Source of the DNA: Bifidobacterium reuteri DSM 23975
Lineage (GTDB): Bacteria > Actinomycetota > Actinomycetes > Actinomycetales > Bifidobacteriaceae
Length of the DNA stretch: 64,000 nucleotides
Assembly (NCBI RefSeq): GCF_000741695.1
Contig: NZ_JGZK01000005.1
Location: forward strand, 276,089-340,088
Direction of reading: 5' to 3'
Positions 1 through 9,826 of the stretch are shown piece by piece. How positions within the stretch are numbered: position 1 is the stretch's first letter; every line of letters starts with the position of its first letter. The translations under genes and the position numbers were made by a program. The notes beneath the pieces were generated by a model that worked only from the letters and a program-made list of their open reading frames with translations, searched no databases and was not told the DNA's origin.

Positions 1-50
1 GCCGCTGTGATGGCGGTGGCGATAGTGACGGAGCGACGTACGAACCCCAT
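1..50 (-). CDS. 5' end of a gene leaving the window, likely signal-peptide start
   Basis: An ATG at position 50 reading leftwards gives 16 residues, MGFVRRSVTIATAITA, that run off the window edge. Two arginines followed by a small, hydrophobic Ala/Thr/Ile stretch look like the start of a Sec signal peptide. A good ribosome binding site (GGGGAGGA) lies about 8 bases upstream. The gene is downstream of icd on the same strand but separated from it by a strong hairpin, so it is probably transcribed on its own. The product cannot be named from this fragment. Confidence 0.5.
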   Translation of the reverse strand, partial: MGFVRRSVTIATAITA

Positions 51-121
51 AAACGAACAATCCTCCCCAGCAGAGTCTGCGATTCATGAACACTCTGGTC
101 CGATTGTAGTGGACGGGATAT

Positions 122-170
122 GAAATATCCCGGATACGTGCGAAAGAACCGTGCGTATCCGGGATATTTC
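122..170 (-). terminator. Terminator hairpin downstream of icd
   Basis: Perfect 17-bp inverted repeat (arms 122-138 and 154-170, left arm GAAATATCCCGGATACG) with a 15-nt loop, just after the icd stop codon. It separates icd from the gene at the left edge. Confidence 0.75.
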
Positions 171-192
171 AGGGTATGGGAGACCGGGATGG

Positions 193-1410
193 TCAGGCGA
201 GGGCTTTCTGAAGATTCTCATCAAGCGCGTTCATGAAGCCCTCGGTGTCGAGCCACGGCTCGTCCGGGCCGATGAGCATGGCGAGGTCCTTGGTCATCTG
301 GCCGCCTTCGACGGTGTCGACGATGACCTTCTCCAGCGTTTCGGCGAAGTGACGGACTTCGGGGGTGCCGTCCAAATCGGCGCGGTGCTTGAGGCCGCCC
401 GTCCAGGCGAAAATCGAGGCGATCGGATTGGTGGAGGTCTTCTCGCCCTTGAGCCAGCGACGGTAATGGCGGGTGACGGTGCCATGTGCGGCCTCGGCCT
501 CGACGGTCTGCCCGTCCGGGGTCATGAGTACGGACGTCATGAGACCCAGCGATCCGAAGCCTTGGGCCACGGAATCGGACTGCACATCGCCGTCATAGTT
601 CTTGCAGGCCCAGATGTAGCCGCCATGCCATTTCAGGGAACTGGCCACCATATCGTCGATGAGACGGTGTTCGTAGGTCAGGCCGGCCTCGGCATACTTA
701 TCCTTGTACTCGGTCTCGAACACTTCTGCGAAGATGTCCTTGAACTGTCCGTCGTACGCCTTGAGAATCGTGTTCTTGGTGGACAGATACACCGGGTAAT
801 GACGCATCAGGCCGTAGTTGAAGCAGGCACGTGCGAAACCGCGGATCGAATCGTTGACGTTGTACTGCACCTGGGCCACGCCGCCGTCGGGCCCGTAGTT
901 ATAGACCACGTGCTGAATCGGCTCGGATCCGTCGTCCGGAGTGAAGGTGACGGTCAGCTGGCCAGCGCCCGGCACCTTGAAGTCGGTGGCCTTGTACTGG
1001 TCGCCGAAGGCGTGACGGGCCACGACGATCGGCTTGGTCCAGCCGGGCACCAGACGCGGCACGTTGCTCATCACGATCGGTTCGCGGAAGATGGTGCCTC
1101 CGAGGATGTTGCGGATGGTGCCGTTGGGCGACTTCCACATCTTCTTGAGGCCGAATTCCTTGACTCGGGCCTCATCGGGGGTGATGGTGGCGCACTTGAC
1201 GCCGACATGGTGCTTCTGGATGGCGTGGGCGGCGTCGATGGTGACCTGATCGTCGGTCTCGTCGCGGTGTTGGATGCCCAGATCGTAGTACTCGAGGTTC
1301 ACATCGAGGTACGGCAGAATGAGCCTGTCCTTGATGTCCTTCCAGATCACGCGGGTCATTTCGTCGCCGTCAAGTTCAACGACGGTGCCTTCGACCTTGA
1401 TTTTGGCCAT
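193..1410 (-). CDS. icd: NADP-dependent isocitrate dehydrogenase
   Basis: The 405-residue protein converts isocitrate to 2-oxoglutarate and CO2 with NADP+, supplying 2-oxoglutarate for glutamate synthesis. It matches the homodimeric eukaryote-type (type II) family in length and in blocks such as [16 protein letters not shown] near the N-terminus, the substrate-binding block [19 protein letters not shown] around residues 92-110, and NYDGDVQSD with the metal-binding aspartates around residue 270. The start is preceded by AGGAGG about 6 bases upstream. It is divergent from guaB3 and ends at a strong hairpin. Bifidobacteria have an incomplete TCA cycle, so the role is probably biosynthetic (inference). 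Confidence 0.97.
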   Translation of the reverse strand: MAKIKVEGTVVELDGDEMTRVIWKDIKDRLILPYLDVNLEYYDLGIQHRDETDDQVTIDAAHAIQKHHVGVKCATITPDEARVKEFGLKKMWKSPNGTIRNILGGTIFREPIVMSNVPRLVPGWTKPIVVARHAFGDQYKATDFKVPGAGQLTVTFTPDDGSEPIQHVVYNYGPDGGVAQVQYNVNDSIRGFARACFNYGLMRHYPVYLSTKNTILKAYDGQFKDIFAEVFETEYKDKYAEAGLTYEHRLIDDMVASSLKWHGGYIWACKNYDGDVQSDSVAQGFGSLGLMTSVLMTPDGQTVEAEAAHGTVTRHYRRWLKGEKTSTNPIASIFAWTGGLKHRADLDGTPEVRHFAETLEKVIVDTVEGGQMTKDLAMLIGPDEPWLDTEGFMNALDENLQKALA

Positions 1411-1538
1411 GCTTCCTCCTGATAGATGCTTTCGCGGAATGGTTCAGTCTTATCGCATGTTTGTAACGAGTCGGTTCGGGATTCGAGAATATGGACACCT
1501 TAGCGGGGGCGTCCGTCCCCGGCAATAGTGTGGAGACC

Positions 1539-2663
1539 ATGTCTCAGGAAATTGAAATCGGTTTGGGCAAAAAAGGCCATCTAGGCTACGCGCTTGACGA
1601 CGTGGCCATCGTCCCCTCACGGCGTACGCGCGACCCTGAGGATGTATCCACCTCCTGGCAGATCGATGCCTATGAGTTCGACGTCCCGGTCATCGGCGCG
1701 CCGATGGACTCGGTCACCAGCCCGGCCACCGCCATCGCGATGGGCAAGATGGGTGCCCTTGGTGTGCTCGACCTGGAAGGCTTGTGGACCCGCTATGAGG
1801 ATCCGGAGCCGCTGCTGGACGAGATTTCACAGCTTCCGGCCAACCAGGCCACGGCACGTATCCAGCAGATCTATGCTGAGCCGGTCAAGCCCGAGCTCAT
1901 CACTCAGCGTCTTCGTGAGATCCGCGCGGCCGGCGTCACGGTGGCGGGCGCGTTGTCCCCGCAGCGCACGCAGCAGTTCTACTCCACAGTGGTGGATGCG
2001 GGCGTCGACCTGTTCGTGATTCGCGGAACGGTGGTGTCTGCCGAGCACGTTTCCTCGTCACATGAGCCGTTGAACCTGAAGAAGTTCATCTACGATCTCG
2101 ATGTGCCGGTGATTGTCGGCGGTGCTTCCAATTACACCGCTGCTCTGCATCTGATGCGCACCGGTGCCGCAGGCGTGCTGGTCGGCTTCGGCGGCGGTGC
2201 GGTCGCCGCCACCCGCCAGACCTTGGGCGTCCAGGCGCCTATGGCCACGGCCATCGCCGATGTGGCCGAGGCCCGCCGCGATTACATGGATGAGTCGGGC
2301 GGCCGTTACGTGCAGGTGATTGCCGATGGCGGCATGGGGGATTCCGGCAGCTTCGTGAAAGCCCTGGCCTTGGGCGCCGATGCGGTGATGCTCGGGGCGC
2401 CTCTGGCGCGTGCGACCGAAGCGCCGGGCAAGGGCACGCACTGGGGTGCGGAAGCCCGTCATCAGACGTTGCCCCGTGGATACCGCACCACGGTGGGTAC
2501 AGTGGCGCCACTGGAACAGATTCTGTTCGGCCCGAGCCATCAGGCGGACGGCAAGACCAATTTCATCGGCGCTCTGAAGCGAGCCATGGCATCCACCGGC
2601 TACGTGGACGTCAAGAATTTCCAGCGCTGCGGCATGATGGTCACGCCGTATTCCGCTCGCTGA
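1539..2663 (+). CDS. guaB3: GuaB3 family IMP dehydrogenase-related protein
   Basis: The 374-residue (beta/alpha)8 protein belongs to the actinobacterial GuaB3 branch of the IMP dehydrogenase/GMP reductase family. Visible features are VIGAPMDSVTSPATAIAMG near the N-terminus, the phosphate-binding region VIADGGMGDSG, and the end block YVDVKNFQRCGMMVTPY. In the loop where true IMP dehydrogenases carry the catalytic cysteine, the sequence is GFGGGAVAATR with no cysteine, as expected for GuaB3, so it should not be taken as the main IMP dehydrogenase. A longer in-frame start exists at 1491, but the ATG at 1539 fits the family N-terminus (MSQEIEIGLGKKG) and has GTGGAG just upstream. Enzymatic role uncertain; GMP reductase activity is possible. 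Confidence 0.88.
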   Translation: MSQEIEIGLGKKGHLGYALDDVAIVPSRRTRDPEDVSTSWQIDAYEFDVPVIGAPMDSVTSPATAIAMGKMGALGVLDLEGLWTRYEDPEPLLDEISQLPANQATARIQQIYAEPVKPELITQRLREIRAAGVTVAGALSPQRTQQFYSTVVDAGVDLFVIRGTVVSAEHVSSSHEPLNLKKFIYDLDVPVIVGGASNYTAALHLMRTGAAGVLVGFGGGAVAATRQTLGVQAPMATAIADVAEARRDYMDESGGRYVQVIADGGMGDSGSFVKALALGADAVMLGAPLARATEAPGKGTHWGAEARHQTLPRGYRTTVGTVAPLEQILFGPSHQADGKTNFIGALKRAMASTGYVDVKNFQRCGMMVTPYSAR

Positions 2664-2723
2664 TCATCGGTTTCGCCGAGGCGCCGCGCAGAGTACAGGA
2701 CCGTCGGCGCAATCGCCGGTTTT

Positions 2724-2780
2724 CGCCCTTGAAAATCGACAAACCATGTTGATTTGTCGATTTTCAAGGGCGTTTTCTTT
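2724..2780 (+). terminator. Rho-independent terminator of guaB3
   Basis: Perfect 20-bp inverted repeat (arms 2724-2743 and 2753-2772) around a 9-nt loop, followed by TTTTCTTT. Confidence 0.9.
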
Positions 2781-2885
2781 GCAATCAGCGAAGTAGTTTG
2801 ACATGTACGACGCAAAGTGGTGATGTGGTGTCCAGATTCAACCAATGACGGTTGGGTCGCAATAGGGAATCACAGGTGATCTGCC

Positions 2886-3371
2886 ATGGAATACAATGGC
2901 TTTTTCTATCATCAACGCACGCCTCTGCCAAGCTATGACGGTTTCATCACCGTCGAGCTTTCCGAAAGGCCGGTTCGCTACCATATACAGCCGTTGTTCG
3001 CATGTGGCATGAGCGGCCAGGAATGCCACACCATGGCGCTTGCCGCATGCCGGATCGCATGCAATTGCGCTGATGCCATCCGGGGAAAACTGAGCGTTGC
3101 CCGACTGCAACGTGCGTTGACCGCGCCTTGTCTGGAACGATTGCAGACCATGCAGTACCTGCTCGATATCCATATGGCCACCCATCCTGAGATCAAAGCG
3201 AAATTCTGCTATCTGCCCACAGTCCCCAATCTGATCAACGGCATGATCATCAGCGACACCATCATGGAGCTTGCCGTTCTCATGACCATCGGGCAGGAAA
3301 ACCTGCGCGTGAACCTCAAATTCAAGTACATAGGCTCACGCTGGATGTGCGTGTTCGCCGATCTCGGATAG
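2886..3371 (+). CDS. Rv3235-like (DUF6459-type) conserved protein
   Basis: A 161-residue protein of unknown function. The arrangement resembles the actinobacterial Rv3235 family: a helical block with an RLQRAL-type motif (SVARLQRALTAPCLERLQ, around 75-92), then a strand-rich part ending in GSRWMCVFADLG, like the family's C-terminal GRW...LxxG. Family members are often found near secA, but here the gene stands alone between a terminator and fadD. AGGTGAT about 6 bases upstream of the ATG supports the start. No catalytic residues are apparent, and the family match is by eye. Confidence 0.6.
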   Translation: MEYNGFFYHQRTPLPSYDGFITVELSERPVRYHIQPLFACGMSGQECHTMALAACRIACNCADAIRGKLSVARLQRALTAPCLERLQTMQYLLDIHMATHPEIKAKFCYLPTVPNLINGMIISDTIMELAVLMTIGQENLRVNLKFKYIGSRWMCVFADLG

Positions 3372-3493
3372 CGGCACGGGGATCCGCCTTGTGCCCCTGC
3401 ATGCCGCACTGACAATCTCCGACATGTTGTCCGTGCTCCAGACGGCCGATGCCTGTGGCGTAGTCATAGGACGTTTCGCCTATAGTGGAGCGT

Positions 3494-5584
3494 ATGCGTG
3501 AACATGTTGAACAACCCAGATACGTCACCACGGATGAAGACACGGTTTTCTCGCTGCTGTCGAAGCGCGCCGCCCGCACGCCGGACGACACCATCGCCGA
3601 GTGGCAGGATGATGATTCACATCAATGGCACGGCGTCACCGCCTCCCAGATGCTGTCTCGCGTGCGCGAAGTGGCCAAGGGGCTGCTGGGTCTTGGCGTC
3701 AAGGCCGGCAGCATGGTGTTGATCTACTCGCCAACGTGCTACGAGTGGGGCGTCACCGATTTTGCGTGCGCGGCGATCGGCGCGGTCGTGGTGCCTGTGT
3801 ATGAGACGGATTCCGCCAAGCAGACCGCCGGCATCATCGAGGAGGTCGACCCGGCGATCGCATTTGCAGGGGACTTCCAACGTGCGCAGACGCTCGAGCA
3901 GATCCGAGCCGGTCATCCAGGCCTGAAATACGTGTTCAACTATCAGGCCGATGGGCTGGACGCCGTGGCGGACTTCGGCCGTGGCATCAGCGACGAGACG
4001 CTGGACGCCGCCATCTCCCGCATCACCGCCGACGATCTGCTCACCGTGGTCTACACCTCCGGGTCCACCGGCAAGCCCAAAGGGGCCATGCTCTCCAACC
4101 GCAACTACACCCATATCGTGCTCAACGGCTACGAGATCCTGCGGGGGATGCTGTACGACGACAACCGTCTTCTGCTGTTCCTGCCCCTTGCCCATTGCTT
4201 CGCCCGGTACATCCAGTATGTGTGCATCGGCGGGTGCGGCGTCGTGGGATACCTCCCCAACGCCAAACATCTTCTCGCCGACATCCGCAGCTTCAAACCC
4301 ACCTATCTGCTCGGTGTCCCACGTGTGTTCGAGAAGGTGTACAACGCCGCCTCACAGAAGGCCGGCGCCGGAATCCAGGGATATATATTCGCCCGGTCGG
4401 TGAAGCATTTCGTCAAATGGAGCAAGGATGGGCAGTCCGGACATGGTCATTCCGTGTTCGACCGCATCAGCCACTCCTTCTTCATGGCCACGGTCGGCAA
4501 GTCGATTCGTTCCGCGCTTGGACCGAACCTCCGCTGGCTCGCATGCGGAGGCGCACCGCTCAACGTCGATCTCGCCCACTTCTTCAACGGCATGGACGAC
4601 ATCACGTTCATCCAGGGATACGGCATGACCGAAACAGCGGCTCCGATGCTGGTCAATTGGGAGGACGACAACGAGGTCGGGTCCGTGGGCAAGCCCGGTC
4701 CCGGCATGGGCGTGCGTCTGGGCGAGGACGATGAGATCGAACTCACCGGGCCCAATGTGTTCCTTGGCTATTACAAGCAGCCTGAGCTGACCGCCCAGAC
4801 CATGACCGCAGACGGATGGATCAAGACGGGTGACCTTGGTCGCATCGACGACAGGGGCTTCACCTTCATCACCGGACGCAAGAAGGACATCATCATCACC
4901 GCTGGCGGCAAGAACATCAGCCCGGCGCCGATGGAGGACATCATCGACACGTGCCCGATCGTGTCGCATGCCGTGGTGGTGGGCGATGGCAAGCCCTTCG
5001 TTTCTGCGCTGATCGAACTCGACCCCGACATGCTGCATTCGTGGCTGTCGGGCCAGGGGCTTGACGCGCACATGACCCTCGATGAGGCCAGGGACAACGA
5101 TGCGGTGCGCGCGTTCATCCAGCAGTACGTCGATCAGGCAAATGCCAATGTCTCCCGGGCCGAATCCGTACGAAAGTTCGTGATTCTCAATGAGGTCTTC
5201 AGCCAGGAGCGAGGAACACTGACGCCGAGCATGAAGGTGGTGCGCCCCAAGGTGCTCAAGCGGTACGATTCCGTCATCGAAGATGAGCTGTATGCCCCCA
5301 AGCCGTCCAACAAGCCGCTGCCGGCCACCGTCAAGATCATCGACAGCACTTCGGAGACCGTGAAGAAAGCCTCCGAACAGGTCAGGCAGGCTTCGGAGCA
5401 GGTCAAGCAGGCCTCCGAACAGGTCAAATCCAGTGTGTCCGATTCGCTTGCTAGCGTGCAGGAGAAAATCAAGAAGACCAAGGCCGAATCCGAGCAAGCC
5501 GAGCAATCCGAGCAAGAGTCGGACGATGCCGGGAGCATGGTCGGCCAACCACAGGCTGACGCCAACGAGAAGAACGAGGAGTGA
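3494..5584 (+). CDS. fadD: Long-chain fatty acid-CoA ligase (AMP-forming)
   Basis: This 696-residue protein activates fatty acids to acyl-CoA through an acyl-adenylate. The AMP-binding signature [14 protein letters not shown] lies near residues 185-198, the YGMTE motif of [10 protein letters not shown] follows, and the C-terminal hinge and lysine region reads [13 protein letters not shown] then [17 protein letters not shown]. After the enzyme core (about residue 620) comes a highly charged tail with several copies of the heptad ASEQVKQ, predicted as coiled coil. The start is uncertain: GTG at 3485 or ATG at 3494 (used here), with GGAG close to both. The stop is 7 bases before the def start, so the two genes are probably co-transcribed. 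Confidence 0.9.
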   Translation: MREHVEQPRYVTTDEDTVFSLLSKRAARTPDDTIAEWQDDDSHQWHGVTASQMLSRVREVAKGLLGLGVKAGSMVLIYSPTCYEWGVTDFACAAIGAVVVPVYETDSAKQTAGIIEEVDPAIAFAGDFQRAQTLEQIRAGHPGLKYVFNYQADGLDAVADFGRGISDETLDAAISRITADDLLTVVYTSGSTGKPKGAMLSNRNYTHIVLNGYEILRGMLYDDNRLLLFLPLAHCFARYIQYVCIGGCGVVGYLPNAKHLLADIRSFKPTYLLGVPRVFEKVYNAASQKAGAGIQGYIFARSVKHFVKWSKDGQSGHGHSVFDRISHSFFMATVGKSIRSALGPNLRWLACGGAPLNVDLAHFFNGMDDITFIQGYGMTETAAPMLVNWEDDNEVGSVGKPGPGMGVRLGEDDEIELTGPNVFLGYYKQPELTAQTMTADGWIKTGDLGRIDDRGFTFITGRKKDIIITAGGKNISPAPMEDIIDTCPIVSHAVVVGDGKPFVSALIELDPDMLHSWLSGQGLDAHMTLDEARDNDAVRAFIQQYVDQANANVSRAESVRKFVILNEVFSQERGTLTPSMKVVRPKVLKRYDSVIEDELYAPKPSNKPLPATVKIIDSTSETVKKASEQVRQASEQVKQASEQVKSSVSDSLASVQEKIKKTKAESEQAEQSEQESDDAGSMVGQPQADANEKNEE

Positions 5585-5591
5585 CATCACA

Positions 5592-6077
5592 GTGGCCATT
5601 CGTGAGATTCGAGTCGTGCCCGATCCGGTACTGCGCACCCCATGCGACGAGATCAGGGAAATCACCCCTGCCGTGCGCAGGTTGGTGCAGGATCTGCTCG
5701 ATACGGTGAACGATCCGGGCCGTGCCGGTCTGTCCGCCAACCAGATCGGTGTGAGTCTCAGGGCGTTCTCCTATAACATCGACGGACATGTCGGGTACAT
5801 CCTCAACCCGGTACTGGAGGAGACCTCCGGCGAGCAGTATGGCGACGAGGGATGCCTGTCGGTGCCGGGCCTGTGGTACAAGACGCGAAGGGCCGATCAC
5901 GCCCGCGTGCGGGGCATCGACCTGGACGGCAAGGAAGTGGTGTTGGAGGGTGCAGGCCTCATGGGCCGCATGCTTCAGCATGAATGCGATCATCTCGACG
6001 GCCATGTCTATCTTGACCGTCTCGAAAAGGACGAGCGTCGCGAAGCCATGAGGTACATGCGCACGCATCAGCGATAA
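5592..6077 (+). CDS. def: Peptide deformylase
   Basis: The 161-residue metalloenzyme removes the formyl group from the N-terminal methionine of new proteins. All three family motifs are present: GLSANQIG (motif 1, near residue 46), EGCLS (motif 2, metal-binding Cys) and QHECDHLDG (motif 3, HExxH-type). A GTG start at 5592 gives the expected N-terminus, [18 protein letters not shown], and has GAGGAG about 11 bases upstream at the end of fadD. It is short for the family, as in many actinobacterial type-3-like forms. Strongly supported function; the GTG start is likely but not proven. Confidence 0.95.
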   Translation: MAIREIRVVPDPVLRTPCDEIREITPAVRRLVQDLLDTVNDPGRAGLSANQIGVSLRAFSYNIDGHVGYILNPVLEETSGEQYGDEGCLSVPGLWYKTRRADHARVRGIDLDGKEVVLEGAGLMGRMLQHECDHLDGHVYLDRLEKDERREAMRYMRTHQR

Positions 6078-6114
6078 GCAGATATTCTGTCGCTTCCGCG
6101 GAGAATCAGTGGAC

Positions 6115-6150
6115 GCGGCCGCTCCGATGGCTGTTGGGGCGGCCGCTTTT
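6115..6150 (+). terminator. Terminator of fadD-def
   Basis: GCGGCCGCTCC at 6115-6125 pairs with GGGGCGGCCGC at 6136-6146 (one G-U pair), followed by TTTT. It closes the fadD-def unit before the rpsB leader. Confidence 0.7.
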
Positions 6151-6366
6151 CCATATCTGGTGATACCCTTAAATTTTGTGTGCCACTCGGCAAAGAGCGC
6201 AGTCGCAGGTGCTCGGAGCCACCCATTATCGTCGACCGGCACACCACAAATACGCGTCATGCTCGCGACGGCCTGTGTCGGTCGGTGGCGACTCGAGCGA
6301 TCGGGGAAGCCGCTGCACGCAGGTGCGCATGACCAGGCAAGAACCGACAAGAAAGGTAGTATTACC

Positions 6367-7200
6367 ATGGCTCAGATCACTATGAGCGAGATGCTGAAGG
6401 CAGGTCTGCACTTCGGCCACCAGACCCGTCGTTGGAACCCGAAGATGAAGCAGTTCATCCTCACCCAGCGTAACGGCATCCACATCATCAACCTGTTCAA
6501 GTCGCTCGACATGATCGACAAGGCCTACGACTTCATCAAGACCACCGTCGCCCACAACGGCACCGTGCTCTTCGTCGGCACCAAGAAGCAGGCTCAGGAG
6601 GCCATCGCTGCACAGGCCACCCGCGTGAACATGCCTTACGTTTCCGAGCGCTGGCTCGGCGGCATGCTGACCAACTTCCAGACCGTTTCCAAGCGCGTGT
6701 ACCGTCTCAAGGAACTTGAGGAGATGGACTTCAACGACGTGCACGGCTCCGGCCTGACCAAGAAGGAGCTCCTCCTGCTCGAGCGCGAGAAGGACAAGCT
6801 GGAGAAGCAGCTCGGCGGCATCCGCAACATGAACCGTACGCCTTCCGCCATGTTCGTCGTTGACGTCACCAAGGAAGCCCTGGCTGTCGAAGAAGCTCAC
6901 AAGCTCGGCATCCCGGTCGTCGCCATCGTTGACACCAACGCCGATCCCGACATCGTCGAATACCCGATTCCGGCCAACGATGACGCCATCCGCGGCATCG
7001 AACTGCTGACCAGCCTGATGGCCGACGCCGTTGCGGAAGGTCTGCTGGAGCGTTCCGGCCAGGCCAACAAGACCGCCGACGACGCTCAGCCAATGGCCGC
7101 TTGGGAGAAGGAACTTCTGACCAACGAAGCCCCCGCCGAGGCCGCCGCTGAAGCAGCTCCGGCCGCCGAAGGCGAAACCGAGGCCCCGAAGGCCGAGTGA
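6367..7200 (+). CDS. rpsB: 30S ribosomal protein S2
   Basis: The 277-residue protein is a component of the small ribosomal subunit. It starts [19 protein letters not shown] and continues with [23 protein letters not shown] and [12 protein letters not shown], all typical of S2. An in-frame open frame extends upstream to 6109, but the ATG at 6367 is the S2 start and has AAAGG about 10 bases upstream. The last 40 residues are an Ala/Glu/Pro-rich tail ([17 protein letters not shown]), common in actinobacterial S2. The gene is followed by tsf, the usual pairing. The 216-base leader (6151-6366) shows no structure I could identify. Confidence 0.98.
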   Translation: MAQITMSEMLKAGLHFGHQTRRWNPKMKQFILTQRNGIHIINLFKSLDMIDKAYDFIKTTVAHNGTVLFVGTKKQAQEAIAAQATRVNMPYVSERWLGGMLTNFQTVSKRVYRLKELEEMDFNDVHGSGLTKKELLLLEREKDKLEKQLGGIRNMNRTPSAMFVVDVTKEALAVEEAHKLGIPVVAIVDTNADPDIVEYPIPANDDAIRGIELLTSLMADAVAEGLLERSGQANKTADDAQPMAAWEKELLTNEAPAEAAAEAAPAAEGETEAPKAE

Positions 7201-7208
7201 TGCTCTAG

Positions 7209-7246
7209 GATGGGAAGTGCCTGAACAAGCGCTTCCCATCTGTTTT
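7209..7246 (+). terminator. Hairpin between rpsB and tsf
   Basis: GATGGGAAG (7209-7217) pairs with CTTCCCATC (7232-7240), followed by TGTTTT. The position suggests partial termination or mRNA processing between the S2 and EF-Ts genes. Confidence 0.6.
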
Positions 7247-7279
7247 GGGTAAGCAAAATCTTCTTAAAGGAGAACATCA

Positions 7280-8131
7280 ATGGCAGCAATTACCGCCGCA
7301 CTGATCAAGCAGGTTCGTGAGGACACCGGCGCCGGCATGCTCGACGTCAAGAAGGCTCTCACCGAGGCCGAAGGCGACGTGGCACGCGCCAAGGAAATCA
7401 TCCGCGCCAAGGGCATCGCCGCAGCCGGCAAGCGTGAAGGCCGCAAGGCCCAGGAGGGCACCATCGCCTCCAAGGTCGTCGAGATCGAAGGCAACGAGAC
7501 TGGTTACGCCGTCGAGCTGAACTCCGAGACCGACTTCGTGGCCAAGACCCCGAAGTTCGTCGAGTTCGCCGATGAGGTGCTCGGCTACGCTGTGGCTGCC
7601 GGTGCCGGCTCCGTCGAAGAGCTGGAAGCCGCCAAGGCCGGCGACTCCACCGTCAAGGTCGCAGTCGAGGAGGCCGCAGCCCTGTTCGGTGAGCACGTCA
7701 AGATTGGTCAGTTCGCCAAGATCTCCGGCGAGCACGTCGAAATCTACGCTCACAAGAAGTCCGCCGAGATGCCGCCGAGCATCGTCGCCATGATCGCGAC
7801 CGACAAGGCCGGTGCCGCCGTGGCCCACGAAGCCGCTCTGCAGATCTCCGCCATGGGCGCCAAGTGGCTCACCCGCGAGGATGTTCCGGCCGATGTGGTC
7901 GAGTCCGAGCGTCGCGTGGCCACCGAGAAGTCCCAGGCCGAAGGCAAGCCGGAGAAGATCATCCCCAAGATCGTCGAGGGCCGCCTCAACGCCTTCTACA
8001 AGGAAGTCGTGCTGCTCGAGCAGCCGTTCGTCAAGGATCCGTCCAAGACCGTCGGCAAGCTGTTCGAGGAAGTGGGCGGCAAGGCCACTGCCTTCGCCCG
8101 CATCGAGGTCGGCAAGGGCGAGGAAGAGTGA
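7280..8131 (+). CDS. tsf: Elongation factor Ts
   Basis: The 283-residue protein is the nucleotide exchange factor for EF-Tu. The N-terminal UBA-like domain includes the signature VREDTGAGMLDVKKAL (about 12-27), the second signature ELNSETDFVAK lies around residue 78, and the C-terminal part contains VLLEQPFVKDPSKTV. AAAGGAG lies about 7 bases upstream of the ATG. It follows rpsB, with which it is normally co-transcribed. Confidence 0.98.
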   Translation: MAAITAALIKQVREDTGAGMLDVKKALTEAEGDVARAKEIIRAKGIAAAGKREGRKAQEGTIASKVVEIEGNETGYAVELNSETDFVAKTPKFVEFADEVLGYAVAAGAGSVEELEAAKAGDSTVKVAVEEAAALFGEHVKIGQFAKISGEHVEIYAHKKSAEMPPSIVAMIATDKAGAAVAHEAALQISAMGAKWLTREDVPADVVESERRVATEKSQAEGKPEKIIPKIVEGRLNAFYKEVVLLEQPFVKDPSKTVGKLFEEVGGKATAFARIEVGKGEEE

Positions 8132-8150
8132 ACATCAGGTTCACTGTCGC

Positions 8151-8273
8151 CTAGTATCCTGCGTCATTAATTCGTTGTTTATACTTCTGGCTCCCCTTGT
8201 CAGGGGAGCTGGCCCGCGAAGCGGGACTGAGGGGTAGTGAATTAATCAACGAGCTGACGGAGCTGCATACTAG
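8151..8273 (+). repeat. Nested palindromic repeat element (copy 1)
   Basis: The element lies in the gap between tsf and pyrH. It is bounded by CTAGTAT (8151-8157) and ATACTAG (8267-8273), with inner arms ATTAATTC (8166-8173) and GAATTAAT (8239-8246). At its centre is a two-hairpin module (8189-8234) beginning GGCTCCCCTTGTCAGGGGAG, continuing with GCCCGCGAAGCGGGACTGAGGGG. The same central module recurs at 25668-25713, 37847-37892 (opposite orientation) and partly at 60244-60264. It resembles a small non-autonomous mobile or REP-like repeat; no coding content is seen. Confidence 0.7.
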
Positions 8274-8290
8274 TTTGACGCATTGATTGA

Positions 8291-8328
8291 AAACGTCATC
8301 CGGAGCAAGCCTTCGGATGGCGTTTTCT
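8291..8328 (+). terminator. Terminator of rpsB-tsf
   Basis: AAACGTCATCCG (8291-8302) pairs with CGGATGGCGTTT (8314-8325) around an AGCAAGC-type loop, and a T-rich stretch follows. It lies between the repeat element and pyrH. Confidence 0.8.
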
Positions 8329-8432
8329 TATATGGGGGGGTGTCAATGCCGGGGGTGTCGTTGTAAACCGATACCCTTGTCTACGGATATTTTGCAGGCA
8401 CTTCCATGAAGTCTCAGGGAAAGGCAACACAC

Positions 8433-9173
8433 ATGACTGAAAGCGACAAGCCTCGTAGGGTTCTACTGAAGCTGTCCGGTGAAGCGTTCGGCGGCGGCAA
8501 GGTGGGCATCGACACCCATGTCATCCGTCGCATCGCCGAGGAGATCGTTCCTGCAGTGCAGCAGGGCGTCCAGGTGGCCATTGTGGTCGGCGGCGGCAAC
8601 TTCTTCCGTGGTGCGGAGCTCCAGCAGGCCGGCATCGATCGCTCTCGCGGCGACTACATGGGCATGCTCGGCACGGTGATGAACTGCCTCGCCCTGCAGG
8701 ATTTCCTGGAGCAGGAAGGCCAGTCCACCCGCGTGCAGACCGCGATCACGATGGGTCAGGTCGCTGAGCCGTACATTCCGCTCAAAGCCATCCGTCATCT
8801 CGAAAAAGGCCGTGTCGTCATCTTCGGCGCCGGCGCCGGCATGCCGTACTTCTCCACAGACACAGTCTCGGTGCAGCGCTCCCTTGAGATCCACTGCGAC
8901 GAAGTGCTGATGGGCAAGAACGGCGTCGATGGCGTCTACACCGCCGACCCGCGCAAGGATCCGAACGCCAAGCGCTTCGTGACGTTGAGCTACAAGCGCG
9001 CGCTTGTCGACAACTTGGCCGTGATGGATGCCTCCGCACTGTCGATGGCACGCGACAACAAGAAGCTCATTCGTGTCTTCGGACTCGAAGGTGCTGGTAA
9101 CGTGACCCGGGCGCTCGTCGGCGAGGAGATCGGCACATTGGTCTCCAGCGCGGAATCGCGTGTGGCTGACTGA
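8433..9173 (+). CDS. pyrH: Uridylate kinase (UMP kinase)
   Basis: This 246-residue amino acid kinase-fold enzyme phosphorylates UMP to UDP. Motifs: [13 protein letters not shown] at the N-terminus, [10 protein letters not shown] around residue 60, the [11 protein letters not shown] loop, and [14 protein letters not shown]. An in-frame ATG exists at 8406, but the ATG at 8433 has AGGGAAAGG upstream and matches the family start. It lies upstream of frr and cdsA, the conserved pyrH-frr-cdsA order. Confidence 0.97.
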   Translation: MTESDKPRRVLLKLSGEAFGGGKVGIDTHVIRRIAEEIVPAVQQGVQVAIVVGGGNFFRGAELQQAGIDRSRGDYMGMLGTVMNCLALQDFLEQEGQSTRVQTAITMGQVAEPYIPLKAIRHLEKGRVVIFGAGAGMPYFSTDTVSVQRSLEIHCDEVLMGKNGVDGVYTADPRKDPNAKRFVTLSYKRALVDNLAVMDASALSMARDNKKLIRVFGLEGAGNVTRALVGEEIGTLVSSAESRVAD

Positions 9174-9253
9174 TTGCAGGCGCAGGAACGCCTACAATCA
9201 GATAACAAGCGTTCATGGAAGAACACCATTCGAATCATTAAGGAGTAACTAGC

Positions 9254-9805
9254 ATGTCTCTCATCGATCAGGCCAAGGAACAGATGGCCAAGACTGTGGA
9301 AAACACCAAGGAGAACTTTGCGGGCATCCGCACCGGGCGCGCCAATCCCGCACTGCTCAACGGCATCATGGTCGACTACTATGGCGCACCGACTCCGATC
9401 AAGGCCGTAGCCTCCATCGGTGTTCCCGAGCCCCGTACCCTTGCCGTGACCCCGTTCGATGCTTCCCAGGCCGCTGCCGTGGAGAAGGCCATTCGCAATT
9501 CCGACCTCGGCGTCAGCCCGAACCGCGACGGCAACGTCATCCGCCTGACCATGCCCGAGCTTACCGAGGACCGCCGCAAGGAATACGTCAAGCTCGCCAA
9601 GGGCAAGGCCGAAGATGGCAAGGTCGCCGTCCGCAATATTCGTCGCAAGACCAAGGAAACCATCGACAAGTCCGTCAAGGACGGCGATATGGGCGAGGAT
9701 GAAGGCGATCGTCTACTCAAGGACCTTGACAAGGTCACCAAGTCCGTCACCGATGAAATCGATGCTCTGCTGGAGACCAAGCAGAAGGAGATCATGGAGG
9801 TCTGA
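9254..9805 (+). CDS. frr: Ribosome recycling factor
   Basis: The 183-residue protein splits post-termination ribosomes together with EF-G. Visible motifs are the N-terminal helix with NFAGIRTGRANPALL, the YYGAPTPIKAVASI block, and the C-terminal RRKTKETIDK...DKVTKSVTDEID helix. AAGGAG lies 8 bases upstream of the start. It is positioned between pyrH and cdsA and probably belongs to the same transcript. Confidence 0.98.
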   Translation: MSLIDQAKEQMAKTVENTKENFAGIRTGRANPALLNGIMVDYYGAPTPIKAVASIGVPEPRTLAVTPFDASQAAAVEKAIRNSDLGVSPNRDGNVIRLTMPELTEDRRKEYVKLAKGKAEDGKVAVRNIRRKTKETIDKSVKDGDMGEDEGDRLLKDLDKVTKSVTDEIDALLETKQKEIMEV

Positions 9806-9826
9806 GCGATCAGCTCCGGGAGCATT

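Noticed and set aside
151..1422. 423-codon open frame opposite icd
   Set aside because: It is the mirror frame of a clear icd gene; its composition is that of an antisense shadow.
1491..1538. Longer N-terminus for guaB3
   Set aside because: The extra 16 residues do not fit the family start and overlap the likely promoter region; GTGGAG precedes the later ATG.
4352..5740. 462-codon open frame opposite fadD and def
   Set aside because: Overlaps two well-supported genes on the other strand and shows no domain.
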